Below, piece by piece: positions 44,938 to 55,325 of a stretch of 64,000 nt of DNA (the stretch's first letter is position 1; every line of letters starts with the position of its first letter). This DNA is from Phascolarctobacterium sp. (lineage in GTDB: Bacteria; Bacillota; Negativicutes; Acidaminococcales; Acidaminococcaceae). The position numbers were made by a program, and so were the translations under genes. A model generated the notes under the pieces. The model did not search any database. It was not told the origin of the DNA and saw nothing but the letters and a program-made list of their open reading frames with translations. The stretch spans positions 1 to 64,000 of the forward strand of contig JAFUKD010000005.1 in the NCBI GenBank assembly GCA_017467905.1. Reading direction: 5' to 3'.

Positions 44938-46152
44938 CTACTGCTTCAATACTGCTGCAATTTCCGGTAAGGGAGCAACCGTTCGCTGCAGGATACCGTT
45001 GATGTAGGCAATGGCGATGCCGTAATTAGTCATGGGAATCTGCTGGTTCTCTGCACATTTATTACGGTAAACAATCTCACGCTCATTGAGCATGCAGCCA
45101 CCGCAATGGATAATCATTTTGTAAGGGCTCAAGTCCATAGGGAACTCTGCGCCGCTGGTAAAAATGAACTCTGGCTCCGCCTTGGTGTAAGTGCGTATCC
45201 AATTGGGAAGCTTTACCGTGCCAATGTCATCACATTGTCGGTGATGGGTACAGCCTTCGCTAATTAAAATCTTATCACCGGCTTGGATGGTATCCAAGGC
45301 ACGAACACCCTTGACAGCATTGAGCAGGCTTCCTTTGTAGCGTGCCATCAGTATGGAAAAAGAGGTGAGGGGCACTTCTTTAGGAACTAACTTGGCAACG
45401 GTGGGGAACACCTGGCTATCGGTAACAATGAGGCGTGGGGGAAGATTAAGTTTTGCCAAGGCGCTTTCTAATTCGTTTACCTGTACAACTATGGCAATGT
45501 CCCTGTTATCAATAATGTTACGCAGTACCTGCTGCTGTGGCAGAATGAGTCTGCCTTTAGGAGCGGCACTGTCGATTGGCGTAACGAGGATGACCACGTC
45601 ACTGGGAGCAAGTAAATCTCCAAGCAATTCTCTGTGAGCTTCCTGAGTCTTCAATTTTGTAAGGGCTTCCTTAAATTCATGGATGTTTTCTTTTGTCAGG
45701 GAGCTGACTAACATATGGGGAACAGGAGCGGTTAAAGCGTTACGTTCTTCGGGAGTAAGAAGCTCACATTTATTGAAGGCAATTATCACCGGCAGGTTCT
45801 TCTTCTGAATATGCTGCAGCAGTAGATTATCTTCCGGGGATATTCCCACGCTGGCGTCAACAACCAAAATAGAAATGTCGGTTTTATTCAAAATTTGGTA
45901 CGCCTTCTGAACACGCAGCTGTCCCAATTCGCCTTCATCATCAATACCGGGAGTATCTATAATCATTACGGGTCCTAAAGGTAATAGTTCCATGGCCTTA
46001 TACACCGGATCAGTGGTAGTTCCCTTGTATTCACTAACAATGGCAAGGCTTTGACTGGTAATAGCATTTATCAGGCTGGATTTACCCGCGTTGCGTTTAC
46101 CAAAGATGCCGATATGTATTCTTTCGCCGCTGGGGGTTGCGTTTAAACTCAT
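44938..46152 (-). CDS. hydF: [FeFe]-hydrogenase maturation GTPase HydF
   Basis: 404 residues. GTPase motifs GKRNAGKSS (18-26), DTPGIDD and NKCE are followed by a dimerisation part and a C-terminal cluster-binding part with CTHHRQC (from about residue 300) and HCGGC about 50 residues later, the CxH...HCxxC pattern of HydF. It delivers the H-cluster precursor to HydA. HydE, HydG and hydrogenase genes are not in the window. Confidence 0.93.
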   Translation of the reverse strand: MSLNATPSGERIHIGIFGKRNAGKSSLINAITSQSLAIVSEYKGTTTDPVYKAMELLPLGPVMIIDTPGIDDEGELGQLRVQKAYQILNKTDISILVVDASVGISPEDNLLLQHIQKKNLPVIIAFNKCELLTPEERNALTAPVPHMLVSSLTKENIHEFKEALTKLKTQEAHRELLGDLLAPSDVVILVTPIDSAAPKGRLILPQQQVLRNIIDNRDIAIVVQVNELESALAKLNLPPRLIVTDSQVFPTVAKLVPKEVPLTSFSILMARYKGSLLNAVKGVRALDTIQAGDKILISEGCTHHRQCDDIGTVKLPNWIRTYTKAEPEFIFTSGAEFPMDLSPYKMIIHCGGCMLNEREIVYRNKCAENQQIPMTNYGIAIAYINGILQRTVAPLPEIAAVLKQ

Positions 46153-46283
46153 CTATTATCCCTCCTTACAAAAATTTAGCATTTGGAGTTATTAAATTTC
46201 TTCATACAAGTATATCAAAAAAAGTAAGTTCTATGCAGTAGTTTGCATATTGATGAATTTGTGAAAAATTTGTGTAACCATTA

Positions 46284-46342
46284 TTGACGCTGATAAGGAT
46301 TACCAGTTATATTATACTATAACACAGTGTACGAGAACACTG
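46284..46342 (+). promoter_or_regulatory. Promoter and dyad upstream of the acetate transporter
   Basis: TTGACG (46284-46289) and TATATT (46308-46313), 18 bp apart. Just downstream lies an 18-bp dyad: CAGTGT (46325-46330), 6 nt, ACACTG (46337-46342). Its place at the start of the transcript would suit a repressor operator. Confidence 0.5.
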
Positions 46343-46366
46343 AAATCAAAATAAAGGAGGCGTATT

Positions 46367-46987
46367 ATGAGTACCAATAACTCTACGCAACATGTTCAAC
46401 TTTCTTTAGCAGATCCTACTCCCCTTGGCCTGTTTGGTCTGGCTGTAGTAACCATGGTAGCTTCTGCACAAAAAATGGGTATCGTATCCGATGTTTCTTG
46501 GGTACTTCCCTGGGCTTTGTTCTGCGGTTCTTTTGCGCAAATCTTGGCCGGCATTCTTGACTATTGCCACAAAAATATCTTCGGTGGCACTGTTTTCTGT
46601 GGCTTCGGCTTCTTCTGGTCCGCTGTAGGTATGGCTTGGATGATTAAAGCAGGCTCCTTTGGCGCTGGCTTGGCAAAAGGCATCGATCCTACTGCTCTCG
46701 GTTTCGGCTTCTTCGCTTATTTCTTGTTTGCGTGCATTGGTACCATTGCTGCTTCTTCTGCAAACCTGTTCCTCTTTACCGACATGGTATTGATTGACGT
46801 ATTGCTCATCTGCTTGGCTCTTGATTCCTGGGGAATCGGCGGTCACACTCCGCACGCTATCGCTGCTTACTCTGAAATCTGCATTTCCTTCCTGTCCCTG
46901 TACGGTTGTGGTGCTGCTTTCCTGAACAACTTCTATGGCAGAGAGTTCTGGCCTTTGGGTAAACCGGTTAATAACTGGAAACAATAA
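46367..46987 (+). CDS. Acetate uptake transporter family (GPR1/FUN34/YaaH)
   Basis: 206 residues, six membrane segments, with the N-terminal signature DPTPLGLFGLA. The family includes SatP acetate-succinate symporters. AAGGAGG precedes the ATG. Codon bias is strong. In an anaerobe that metabolises short acids, either acetate or succinate would fit. Confidence 0.92.
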   Translation: MSTNNSTQHVQLSLADPTPLGLFGLAVVTMVASAQKMGIVSDVSWVLPWALFCGSFAQILAGILDYCHKNIFGGTVFCGFGFFWSAVGMAWMIKAGSFGAGLAKGIDPTALGFGFFAYFLFACIGTIAASSANLFLFTDMVLIDVLLICLALDSWGIGGHTPHAIAAYSEICISFLSLYGCGAAFLNNFYGREFWPLGKPVNNWKQ

Positions 46988-46999
46988 TCTAAATTTCCT

Positions 47000-47073
47000 A
47001 TAAGCGCTGTTATGCTGTGTCACAGTTCGCTTATTTGCTTGACGTACCATCAGTACGCCTGCGCTTCATAAGC
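47000..47073. repeat. Structured intergenic element
   Basis: Two adjacent inverted repeats: TAAGCG (47001-47006) with CGCTTA (47028-47033), and a long imperfect hairpin from GCTTAT (47029-47034) to ATAAGC (47068-47073) with CGTAC/GTACG near the tip. The repeats share sequence, so they could be alternative folds. It looks like a dispersed intergenic repeat rather than a gene. Confidence 0.4.
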
Positions 47074-47125
47074 ATCACTGTTCCTTGCCTTCCAGCACTT
47101 CTAGAAAATTTAATAACTAAAAAGT

Positions 47126-47155
47126 AAAATCCGCTCGAAAGAGCGGATTTTTTTA
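47126..47155. terminator. Terminator between acetate transporter and nicotinate gene
   Basis: AAAATCCGCTC (47126-47136), GAAA loop, GAGCGGATTTT and further T. Convergent genes on both sides. Confidence 0.92.
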
Positions 47156-47172
47156 TGGTGTTATTTGCTTCA

Positions 47173-48228
47173 TTAGAATACAACTAATTCCAGTCTGTCG
47201 TTGGGCAGATATTTGCGGCCAGCCTTAGCACAGTCCTCTCCGTTTACTTTTACAATGTCAGCAGTGAAATTGATGTTGCCATCAAAGAAGCTGGAGCCGA
47301 TTGCGTAGGTGTCAGCAGGAACGCCAAGCGCTTCGAACTCTGCTACGCGTTTGGCAGTTAAGCCACCGGAAACGATAATCTTTACATAATCAAAGCCTTC
47401 TGCATCCAGTGCGCGGCGTACATTCCAGATAAGCTCCTTGCAAACACCGGTGGGGTTGAACATACCCATTTGTCCCAAAAGGCTTTTATCAACCATGGTT
47501 CCGGAGGTGTCAAGGCGTACACCGAAAAGTTTTTTGCCAAGCTTGCGGGCAACTGCAAGGGCAGTGTTTACGCAGTCGTTGTCAAAATCTACGAGAGCAA
47601 TGCGAGAGATGGCGGGGTCAACGTATTTGTCGAAAGCAGCAGTAGCTGCAACGGTGTCGCCGTGATAAGTAGCAATGAGTGCGTGGGGAATGGTACCCAA
47701 GCCTTTACCACCTGCAGCCAAAGCGTTAGCATCAGTGGAGCAACCGCTTACACCGCCAATCTTAGCAGCATAGCCATCGCTTTCCTGAGTTTGGTAAATG
47801 TCGTAGCGAGCAGGGAAGAAGAGTACGGGCTTGCCGTTGGCAACTTCTACAACCTCGCGCACGTTGGTAGCGATACGGCTTTGACGAGCCAAAACGCCTA
47901 AGTACAGGGTTTCCAGGTGAGCGAAATCTGCCAAGTCACCTTCAATGGTCATAACAGTTTCCCACGGAGCAACCAGGTCACCGTCGTGCAAGGCATGGAT
48001 AGTAATATTTTCAGGATTATGAGCGCAAGTTTTGATAAGGGCGATAGTTTCGTCGATACCACATACTACAACGTGCTCACGGGTAAACACCTGCATCAGA
48101 ACGCGGGGATGGTGATTATCACCGTTTAAAATTTCTGCGGTGCGCATAAAATACGCATCACTGTAGTAGCCAGCTTTAATTTTTTCTACCGGAAAATGAA
48201 AATGTTCTACAGGTAATCTGTTTTTCAT
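47173..48228 (-). CDS. pncB: Nicotinate phosphoribosyltransferase
   Basis: 351 residues, the shorter form of the family. It makes nicotinate mononucleotide for NAD salvage. The phosphate-binding pattern is in KIIVSGGLTAKRVAEFEALG, and the catalytic His region may be in ALIATYHGDTVAA. GGAGGG precedes the ATG. Stands alone. Confidence 0.88.
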   Translation of the reverse strand: MKNRLPVEHFHFPVEKIKAGYYSDAYFMRTAEILNGDNHHPRVLMQVFTREHVVVCGIDETIALIKTCAHNPENITIHALHDGDLVAPWETVMTIEGDLADFAHLETLYLGVLARQSRIATNVREVVEVANGKPVLFFPARYDIYQTQESDGYAAKIGGVSGCSTDANALAAGGKGLGTIPHALIATYHGDTVAATAAFDKYVDPAISRIALVDFDNDCVNTALAVARKLGKKLFGVRLDTSGTMVDKSLLGQMGMFNPTGVCKELIWNVRRALDAEGFDYVKIIVSGGLTAKRVAEFEALGVPADTYAIGSSFFDGNINFTADIVKVNGEDCAKAGRKYLPNDRLELVVF

Positions 48229-48341
48229 TTTACGCCCTCCAAATTTATAGATATATTAAACTAAAAATATGATACAATAATAGAACTTGATATTCAAGTT
48301 TTTTCAGTGAAAAAAATTCCTATTTAATCGGAAGTGTGAAT

Positions 48342-49445
48342 ATGTCAGAAAATATAATTAAAATCTTGTTGCTATCTGCTCCCATTGGTTCCGGTCATCG
48401 TTTGGCAGCAGAAGCCTTGAAGCAAGCCTTTGAAAAAAATGCTAACGTACAGGTTATACACGGGAATGTTTTTGATTTCTTCCCTGCGATTTTGGGCAAG
48501 ACCTTTTTGCGCACCTACCTGTGGATTTTGGCTGCCTGTCCCTGGCTGTACGAGCTGATGTATAAATGGGGGAACAGGGGCGAAGGCTCTTTGTGGATGC
48601 GCAGTCTTATCAATGGAGCCTTGGCTTACTTGGGTAATGGCTTCATTAAAAAATCTCAGGCTGATGTTGTTATTGCCACCCACGCTACCCCCGCCGGAAT
48701 TATGAGCATTTACAAGCAAAAGTACAAGCCTGATTTATATTTGTGCGGCGTGATTACGGATTACACTGTTCACCGCTGGTGGCTGTGCGACGGAGTGGAT
48801 ACCTATTTTATTGCGGATGAGCGTTTAAAGGAAAGGTTCCCCAAAAATTTTGAGACCATTGCCTACGGTATTCCCCTGCGCGAAGGCTTTCAAGGCTTGG
48901 ACAAGGAAGCCTGCCGTCATAATTTAGGTTGGCTTGCCGATAAGAAGGTATGCCTTTTGATGGGTGGCGGCGACGGCCTGCTGCCCATGGAAGAAATTAT
49001 CAATTCCATTTTAGTAAAGGCACCTGCCAATTTGCAGCTTGTTGCCCTAACTGGCAAGAACGCTTCCATACGCGCAAGGCTTACTGGCAAATTCGGAAGC
49101 AGGGTGCAGGTTTTGGGCTTTACAGAGCAAATTCCCCAGCTGATGTGCGCAGCGGACATGATTGTTTCCAAAGCGGGCGGTCTTAGCTCGGCAGAGGTGC
49201 TTGCTTCTGATTTAGATTTTATCATTTATAAACCCCTTCCCGGTCAGGAAGCAAATAACGCTAAATTTTTGGCAAGCTACTGCGGCGCAACCATTGCTGC
49301 CAGTACGGAAGAGATTTGTCAAAAAATACTTTCCCTGTGCGCGGAAGGCAGTGCCGAAATTGAGAAGGCGCAGGAGGTTTACGGCAAGCCTTTGGCTGCG
49401 CAGAAGATTGTTAGCCATATTTTAAAGCGTCTCTCTAAAATTTAA
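48342..49445 (+). CDS. MGDG synthase-like glycosyltransferase (GT28-type)
   Basis: 367 residues. The N-terminal part has the diacylglycerol glucosyltransferase pattern LLLSAPIGSGHRLAAEAL; the C-terminal GT-B domain has MGGGDGLLPMEEI and SKAGGLSSAEVLA. It resembles UgtP/MGDG synthases, which glucosylate membrane lipid. The exact acceptor cannot be read. The ATG at 48342 is preferred over an in-frame GTG at 48336. Confidence 0.82.
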   Translation: MSENIIKILLLSAPIGSGHRLAAEALKQAFEKNANVQVIHGNVFDFFPAILGKTFLRTYLWILAACPWLYELMYKWGNRGEGSLWMRSLINGALAYLGNGFIKKSQADVVIATHATPAGIMSIYKQKYKPDLYLCGVITDYTVHRWWLCDGVDTYFIADERLKERFPKNFETIAYGIPLREGFQGLDKEACRHNLGWLADKKVCLLMGGGDGLLPMEEIINSILVKAPANLQLVALTGKNASIRARLTGKFGSRVQVLGFTEQIPQLMCAADMIVSKAGGLSSAEVLASDLDFIIYKPLPGQEANNAKFLASYCGATIAASTEEICQKILSLCAEGSAEIEKAQEVYGKPLAAQKIVSHILKRLSKI

Positions 49446-49449
49446 CCAC

Positions 49450-49478
49450 TTGACCTATCACGAAAAGACCTCTATAAT
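49450..49478 (+). promoter_or_regulatory. Promoter of the dprA-topA operon
   Basis: TTGACC (49450-49455), 17-bp spacer, TATAAT (49473-49478). A leader of about 70 nt follows. Confidence 0.8.
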
Positions 49479-49553
49479 GTAGGAAATCTTATTCTCGTCA
49501 ACAACACTATTAAAATTGCAGTACCGTAATAAAAGCATAAGGAGCAAGAACTA

Positions 49554-50693
49554 TTGGATACTTTGTATTTAGCGGCAGTCTGCGCTGTTGTTCCCGGTTT
49601 GGGACGTAGCCGGATTCCCAAATTACTTCAAGCATTTGGCAGTGCTAAGGCTCTCTTTGAAGCTGGCAGGGATGACCTGCTGGCAACAGGTATGTGTGAG
49701 CCTAAGAACGTAGTTCAATTTATTACTAAACGCAATTTTGACTTGCCTCGGAAGCTGGAAGCCTTTTGTAAAATAAATGGCGTGCAGCTTGTGAGCATTT
49801 ATGATGAGGCTTATCCGCAAGCTTTACGGGAAATTCACGACCCGCCCTTAGTTTTATATGTGAGGGGGCAAATTCCAAGTACCAGCTACGCTATTGGGGT
49901 AGTTGGCTCCAGGGATGCAACCCATTATGGCTTAAAGGCGGCTTCCGTTTTTGCCAAGGGCTTGGCGAAGGAAGGCATACCCATTATCAGTGGTGGTGCC
50001 AAGGGCATAGATGCTGCTGCTCACGAGGCAGCGTTGCAAGCCGGAGGCAGTACCGTTGCCGTACTTGGCTGCGGCTTGGATATAGCTTATCCTTCCGGTA
50101 ACCAAAAGCTTTTTGAGCGCATTGCCAGGCAGGGAGCAGTGATTAGCGAATACCCTCCGGGAACTGCGCCCATGGCGATAAACTTTCCTGCTCGCAACAG
50201 AAGCATTGTGGGCTTGAGCAGGGGCATTGTAGTTGCAGAGGCTGCCCGCAAAAGCGGAGCCCTTATTACAGCTCACATTGCCGCTGACGAAGGCCGCGAG
50301 GTTTATTGTGTACCGGGAAACATATTTGAAGGAACCAGTATTGGCTGTCATGATTTGATACGCAAGGGTGCAAAATTGGTTGACAGCGTAGCAGATATAT
50401 TGGAAGAAAAACAAGCGTGGCAGTTTGCCATGCGCAGGAAAATTTTTCAGCCAAATATTTTTACAGCTACAGAGCAGCCACCCAAGCCATTGCCTGTTTA
50501 CGAGCGCAAGCCCTTGCCTGCTTCGGACTTAGGCAAAAAAATACTGGCACTTTTACAACAAGGACCCTTATCCTTAGAAGAAATCACAGAACACAGCGGA
50601 GCTTCAGTACCGGAAGTGAGCATGGAGCTTTTAGAGCTACAGGTTGCCGGTTATCTGGAGGTTGACAGAGCTCAAAGATATTTCCGCTTGTAG
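49554..50693 (+). CDS. dprA: DNA-processing protein DprA
   Basis: 379 residues, with the Rossmann-like DprA fold: GVVGSRDATHYG, IISGGAKGIDAAAHEAAL and FPARNRSIVGLS. It loads RecA on incoming single strands during transformation. A C-terminal winged-helix part (about 315-379) is present. Translation starts at TTG 49554, with AAGGAG 9 nt upstream, and no better ATG is near. Confidence 0.93.
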   Translation: MDTLYLAAVCAVVPGLGRSRIPKLLQAFGSAKALFEAGRDDLLATGMCEPKNVVQFITKRNFDLPRKLEAFCKINGVQLVSIYDEAYPQALREIHDPPLVLYVRGQIPSTSYAIGVVGSRDATHYGLKAASVFAKGLAKEGIPIISGGAKGIDAAAHEAALQAGGSTVAVLGCGLDIAYPSGNQKLFERIARQGAVISEYPPGTAPMAINFPARNRSIVGLSRGIVVAEAARKSGALITAHIAADEGREVYCVPGNIFEGTSIGCHDLIRKGAKLVDSVADILEEKQAWQFAMRRKIFQPNIFTATEQPPKPLPVYERKPLPASDLGKKILALLQQGPLSLEEITEHSGASVPEVSMELLELQVAGYLEVDRAQRYFRL

Positions 50694-50704
50694 GGGGAAC
50701 TTAT

Positions 50705-52816
50705 ATGACGAAAAATTTGGTAATAGTCGAATCTCCGACTAAATCCAAGACAATAGAAAAATTTTTAGGCAAGAACTACACCGTTCGTGCTTCCATGGGG
50801 CATTTGCGCGATTTGCCCAAGAGCACCTTTGGTGTAGATATTGAAAACAACTTCGAGCCTAAATACATTAACATTCGTGGCAAAGGCGATTTGATTAAAG
50901 AGCTGAAAACCTTGGCGAAGAAATCTGATAAAGTTTTTCTGGCAACTGACCCTGACCGTGAAGGCGAAGCAATCAGCTGGCACTTGGCTCATCTTTTAGA
51001 CATTGAGCCGGAGAAAAAATGTCGCATTGAATTCCACGAAATTACCTCAACCGCAATTAAGGATGCCTTGAAGCACCCCCGCGCCATTGATATGGAAAAG
51101 GTGGATGCACAACAGGCACGTCGTATTATTGATAGAATTGTGGGCTATCAGCTTAGCCCCTTGCTGTGGCGCAAAATCCGTAAGGGTTTAAGCGCAGGAC
51201 GTGTGCAATCCGTTGCCGTGAAGATTATTGCAGATAGGGAAAAGGAAATTGCAGATTTTATTCCCCAAGAGTACTGGACCTTGAACGCCAAGCTGCGTGA
51301 AAACAGCAAGGCTCCCATCTTCGAGGCAGAGCTTGCCAAATACAAGGGTAAGAAGCTGGAGCTGACCAATGAGGCGGAAGCCCGTGCTGCGGAAGAAGCA
51401 CTGCAAAAGGCTAACTTCATTGTGGCAGAAGCCAGCAAGAAGGAGCGTAAGCGTCGTGCTGCACCGCCCTTTACTACATCCAGCCTGCAGCAGGAAGCCA
51501 ACAAAAAATTAAATTTCACTGCGAAAAAGACCATGATGGTTGCCCAACAGCTGTATGAAGGCGTTTCCTTGGGTAAATCATCCGTAGGTCTTATTACCTA
51601 CATGCGTACTGACTCCGTTCGTTTTGCAGATAGCGCCCGTGATGACATCCGCAATTATATTGTAGATAATTTTGGCAAGGAATACTGTCCTGCCAAACCC
51701 AATGTGTATAGCAGCAAGAAGAATGCTCAGGATGCCCACGAGGCTATTCGCCCCACCAGCGTTCTGCGTACTCCCACAGAGGTTGCTAACCATTTGACCA
51801 AGGACCAGCTTAAGCTTTACACCCTTATCTGGAACAGGGCAGTGGCAAGCCAAATGAGTGATGCTGTGTACGATGTAACCACCCTGCTCATTGATGCAGG
51901 AGATTATCAGCTGCGCGCCAGCGGTGCAATTTTGAAGTTCCCCGGCTATTTACAGCTAAGCGGTAAATCTGCAGAGGACGAGAAGGAAAAGCAAGTGCCC
52001 TACCTGGAAGTGGGAACGGAGCTTTTACTGCACAAGCTTTTGCCGGCAGAACAGCACTTCACCGAACCGCCTGCTCACTTTACAGAAGCAACCCTGGTTA
52101 AGGAGCTGGAAGAAAAGGGGATTGGCCGCCCCAGTACCTACGCACCTACCATCCAAACCATTTTGGACAGGGGCTACGTTGCCAAAGACGGCAAGAAGCT
52201 TATTACAACAGAGCTTGGCTTGTTGGTAGTGGATATGCTGGTAAAATATTTCAGTGGCTTGATTAGTATTCCCTTTTCCGCAGAGATGGAAAATGCTTTA
52301 GACGAAATTGCCGAAAACAACGCAGATAAGAATGAAATCATCAGCAAGTTCTACGCTCCCTTCTCTAAGGATTTGGAAATTGCTGATAAGGATATTGTAG
52401 CAGTGGAATTGCCTGTGGAGGTAAGTGATGTTCCCTGCGATAAATGCGGTCGCCTGATGGTAATCAAGGATGGTCGCTTTGGTAAGTTCCTTGCTTGCCC
52501 CGGATTCCCCAACTGTCGCAACACTAAACCCATCCTGAACAAGATTGGGATTAAATGCCCGGTGTGCGGTGGGGATGTTATCGAGCGTAAGACTAAAACC
52601 AGACGTGTTTTTTACGGCTGCGAAAATTATTCCAAGGATAGCACAGGCTGTAGCTTCATTTCTTGGGATAGGCCTACGGAGGAGAAGTGCCCCAAATGCG
52701 GCAGCATGATGCTGGAGCATATCGAAAAAACCGGAAGAAAGAAGCTTTATTGCATTAATCAGGATTGCAGCAGCAGCAAGCCTGTTAGAAAGGTAAGCAA
52801 AAAAAGTGAATCATAA
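50705..52816 (+). CDS. topA: DNA topoisomerase I
   Basis: 703-residue type IA topoisomerase that relaxes negative supercoils. TOPRIM ([31 protein letters not shown]) and the catalytic Tyr ([10 protein letters not shown]) are intact. Three C4 zinc ribbons end the protein (CDKCG..., CPVCG..., CPKCG...). Overlaps trmFO by 11 bp. Confidence 0.97.
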   Translation: MTKNLVIVESPTKSKTIEKFLGKNYTVRASMGHLRDLPKSTFGVDIENNFEPKYINIRGKGDLIKELKTLAKKSDKVFLATDPDREGEAISWHLAHLLDIEPEKKCRIEFHEITSTAIKDALKHPRAIDMEKVDAQQARRIIDRIVGYQLSPLLWRKIRKGLSAGRVQSVAVKIIADREKEIADFIPQEYWTLNAKLRENSKAPIFEAELAKYKGKKLELTNEAEARAAEEALQKANFIVAEASKKERKRRAAPPFTTSSLQQEANKKLNFTAKKTMMVAQQLYEGVSLGKSSVGLITYMRTDSVRFADSARDDIRNYIVDNFGKEYCPAKPNVYSSKKNAQDAHEAIRPTSVLRTPTEVANHLTKDQLKLYTLIWNRAVASQMSDAVYDVTTLLIDAGDYQLRASGAILKFPGYLQLSGKSAEDEKEKQVPYLEVGTELLLHKLLPAEQHFTEPPAHFTEATLVKELEEKGIGRPSTYAPTIQTILDRGYVAKDGKKLITTELGLLVVDMLVKYFSGLISIPFSAEMENALDEIAENNADKNEIISKFYAPFSKDLEIADKDIVAVELPVEVSDVPCDKCGRLMVIKDGRFGKFLACPGFPNCRNTKPILNKIGIKCPVCGGDVIERKTKTRRVFYGCENYSKDSTGCSFISWDRPTEEKCPKCGSMMLEHIEKTGRKKLYCINQDCSSSKPVRKVSKKSES

Positions 52817-54128
52817 ACCCATACATATAATCGGTGCCGGACTTGCAGGTAGTGAAGCAGCCTGGCAGATAGTTAAATATGGAATCCCCGTCATCCTGCA
52901 CGAGATGCGCCCTGTTAAAAGCAGCGCTGCCCACAAAACCAATTACTTTGCCGAGCTGGTATGCAGCAACAGCTTGCGAGCAGGCAATGTGGAAAACGCA
53001 GTGGGCTTATTAAAGGAAGAGATGCGCCGTCTTGGCTCCCTCATCATGCAGCAGGCAGATGCCCATCAGGTTCCTGCCGGCGGTGCCCTTGCCGTTGACA
53101 GGGAAGGCTTCGCCGCAAGCATTACGGAAATCATTACCAATCATCCCTTGGTAACCGTTGTTCACGAAGAGGTAACAGACCTTGCCAGCTTGGAGGGCAC
53201 TGTTATCGTAGCAAGCGGTCCTTTAACTTCCGAAGCGCTCTTTGCAAATATTAAGGAGCTGCTTCACGAGGATTACTTTTACTTTTTTGATGCTGCTGCC
53301 CCCATCGTCGCAGCAGATTCCCTAAACTACGACAAGGTGTACCGCGCCTCTCGTTACGACAAGGGCGATGCAGATTATTTGAACTGCCCCTTTGAAACCA
53401 AGGAAGAGTACCTTGCCTTCTGGGAAGCATTGAAAACCGCAGAGCTTGCTCCTGTTAAGGAGTTTGAAAAGGAAGTTTTCTTTGAAGCCTGCATGCCTAT
53501 TGAAGAAATGGCAAGCAGGGGAGAGGACACCATGCGCTTTGGCCCCTTGAAGCCCGTTGGCTTGGTAGACCCTCGTACCGGCAAGGAAGCCTACGCCGTT
53601 GTACAGCTGCGCCAGGATAATGCAGCAGCTTCCCTATATAATATTGTAGGTTTCCAAACTCATTTGAAATGGCCGGAGCAAAAGCGTGTCTTTGGCATGA
53701 TTCCCGGCTTGGAAAATGCGGAGTTCGTTCGTTACGGTGTCATGCACAAGAATACCTACATGAATTCACCCCAGCTTTTAAATAACAAGTTTAACCTGCG
53801 CAGTGATAGCCGCCTGTATTTTGCAGGGCAGATGACCGGCGTGGAAGGCTATGTGGAATCTGCAGCCAGTGGTCTGATGGCAGGCTTGCACGCTGCCCGC
53901 GCAGCCTTGGGCTTGCCGGAGGTAGAGTTCCCCTCTGAAACTGCTCATGGTGCTTTGGCGAACTACATCAGTAATCCGGAGGTTAAAGAGTTCCAGCCCA
54001 TGAACATCAACTTCGGCTTGCTTCCTCCTTTAGCGCAGCGCATCCGCAAAAAACGCGAGAAGAACGCTCTCATTGCGGCGCGTGCCTTGGAACAGCTTGG
54101 TCTTGTGAAAAATAAATACGAGTTGTAA
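52806..54128 (+). CDS. trmFO: Methylenetetrahydrofolate-tRNA uracil-54 methyltransferase TrmFO
   Basis: 440-residue FAD enzyme that makes m5U54 in tRNA with methylene-THF. Dinucleotide motif [10 protein letters not shown] near the start, ELVCSNSLR with the conserved Cys, and the C-terminal [13 protein letters not shown]. The start is GTG inside the last codons of topA, which implies coupled translation. Confidence 0.96.
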   Translation: MNHKPIHIIGAGLAGSEAAWQIVKYGIPVILHEMRPVKSSAAHKTNYFAELVCSNSLRAGNVENAVGLLKEEMRRLGSLIMQQADAHQVPAGGALAVDREGFAASITEIITNHPLVTVVHEEVTDLASLEGTVIVASGPLTSEALFANIKELLHEDYFYFFDAAAPIVAADSLNYDKVYRASRYDKGDADYLNCPFETKEEYLAFWEALKTAELAPVKEFEKEVFFEACMPIEEMASRGEDTMRFGPLKPVGLVDPRTGKEAYAVVQLRQDNAAASLYNIVGFQTHLKWPEQKRVFGMIPGLENAEFVRYGVMHKNTYMNSPQLLNNKFNLRSDSRLYFAGQMTGVEGYVESAASGLMAGLHAARAALGLPEVEFPSETAHGALANYISNPEVKEFQPMNINFGLLPPLAQRIRKKREKNALIAARALEQLGLVKNKYEL

Positions 54129-54168
54129 GAATAAATCTTTAATTAGTTCGTTTAAGTTTACAATTTAA

Positions 54169-54235
54169 AACTTTCAGAAAATCTTGACACTTAGTGCAAG
54201 GGTGCGTTATTATTAAAAGCGCACCCTTTTATTTT
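54169..54235 (+). promoter_or_regulatory. Promoter, CodY-box-like site and terminator before xer-codY
   Basis: A hairpin AAGGGTGCG (54198-54206) with CGCACCCTT (54220-54228) and T tail terminates trmFO. TTGACA (54184-54189) and TATTAT (54208-54213, 18 bp) form a promoter overlapping that hairpin. Directly upstream, AACTTTCAGAAAATC (54169-54183) differs from the CodY box AATTTTCWGAAAATT at two positions. CodY autoregulation is possible. Confidence 0.5.
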
Positions 54236-54391
54236 TTGTATGCACCTGTCTTTTGAACAAAGCTTTTAGTGGACAACTATCCTGCTGTCAATTGTACAGG
54301 TTAGTTCCGAACTTTACGAATTGTAAGAAAAGCATCTTGAAACTGTATGCTCATTGTGTTAGTATTAAGAACGTGAGGAGTTTTGTACACA

Positions 54392-55300
54392 ATGAATAAG
54401 GCTCAGGAAAAATTATTGCAAAGATTTCTAACCTATCTTAGCGTAGAAAAAAGTAGTTCCCTTTTAACACTGAACAATTACGAAAGGGATATCCGTAGCT
54501 TTGGACAGTTCCTTGTGGAACGCTTTGGCGAGGACTTTGACTGGAAGCAGGTTGGTGCATTAGATATTAGGGCGTACCTTACGGATATGAACAAGAGGGA
54601 GTACGCACGCAAGACCATTGCCCGCAGAATATCTGCTCTGCGTTCCTTCTACAAGTTCATGGTGCGCGAAAACATTTTAGAAAGCAATCCCTTTGCCAGA
54701 ATCAAATCACCTAAGCTGGAAAAGAAGCTGCCCGTTTTTTTGGAAGAGGTTGAAATTAACGAGCTGCTGGAGCTTCCGGAACGGGAAGGCTTGGGACTTA
54801 GGGACCAGGCAATTTTGGAATTGCTGTACGCTACAGGCTGTCGTGTTTCGGAGCTTGTAGGCTTAACCCTTACCAGAATAGATTTGGGCAACCAATATGT
54901 TCTGCTTTTAGGTAAAGGCGACAAGGAACGGATTGTTCCCTTGGGCAGCACCTGCTGCCGTGCGGTGAAGAACTATTACCCTGTTCGCCAGCATTTGATG
55001 GAGAAATATAATGTCCCTGCACATGGGTCTGTATTCGTTAATAATCGTGGAGGAGTATTGACGGACAGAAGTGTAAGGCGCATTGTAGATAAATATATTA
55101 CACAACTTGCTGTAAGCAAAAAGGTAAGTCCCCATACCATTAGGCATACCTTTGCTACGCACCTCTTGGATCACGGGGCTGATTTAAGGGCGGTGCAGGA
55201 ATTGTTGGGACACGCCAATTTGTCTACGACACAAATTTACACTCATGTGACCACGGAGCGCATTACTTCAGTTTATCGGAAGAATCATCCGCGTGCTTGA
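54392..55300 (+). CDS. xerC: Tyrosine recombinase XerC/XerD
   Basis: 302 residues. An N-terminal SAM-like core-binding part (1-95) is followed by the catalytic part with Arg (CRVSELVGL), Lys (GKGDKERIVP), His-x-x-Arg (HTIRHTF), His (LLGHANLS) and Tyr (TQIYTHV). Probably resolves chromosome dimers at dif. GAGGAG lies 11 nt before the ATG; the TTG at 54383 is too close. Same place as codV in Bacillus. Confidence 0.92.
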   Translation: MNKAQEKLLQRFLTYLSVEKSSSLLTLNNYERDIRSFGQFLVERFGEDFDWKQVGALDIRAYLTDMNKREYARKTIARRISALRSFYKFMVRENILESNPFARIKSPKLEKKLPVFLEEVEINELLELPEREGLGLRDQAILELLYATGCRVSELVGLTLTRIDLGNQYVLLLGKGDKERIVPLGSTCCRAVKNYYPVRQHLMEKYNVPAHGSVFVNNRGGVLTDRSVRRIVDKYITQLAVSKKVSPHTIRHTFATHLLDHGADLRAVQELLGHANLSTTQIYTHVTTERITSVYRKNHPRA

Positions 55301-55325
55301 TTAAAACGAAGGGAAGGGTCCATCA

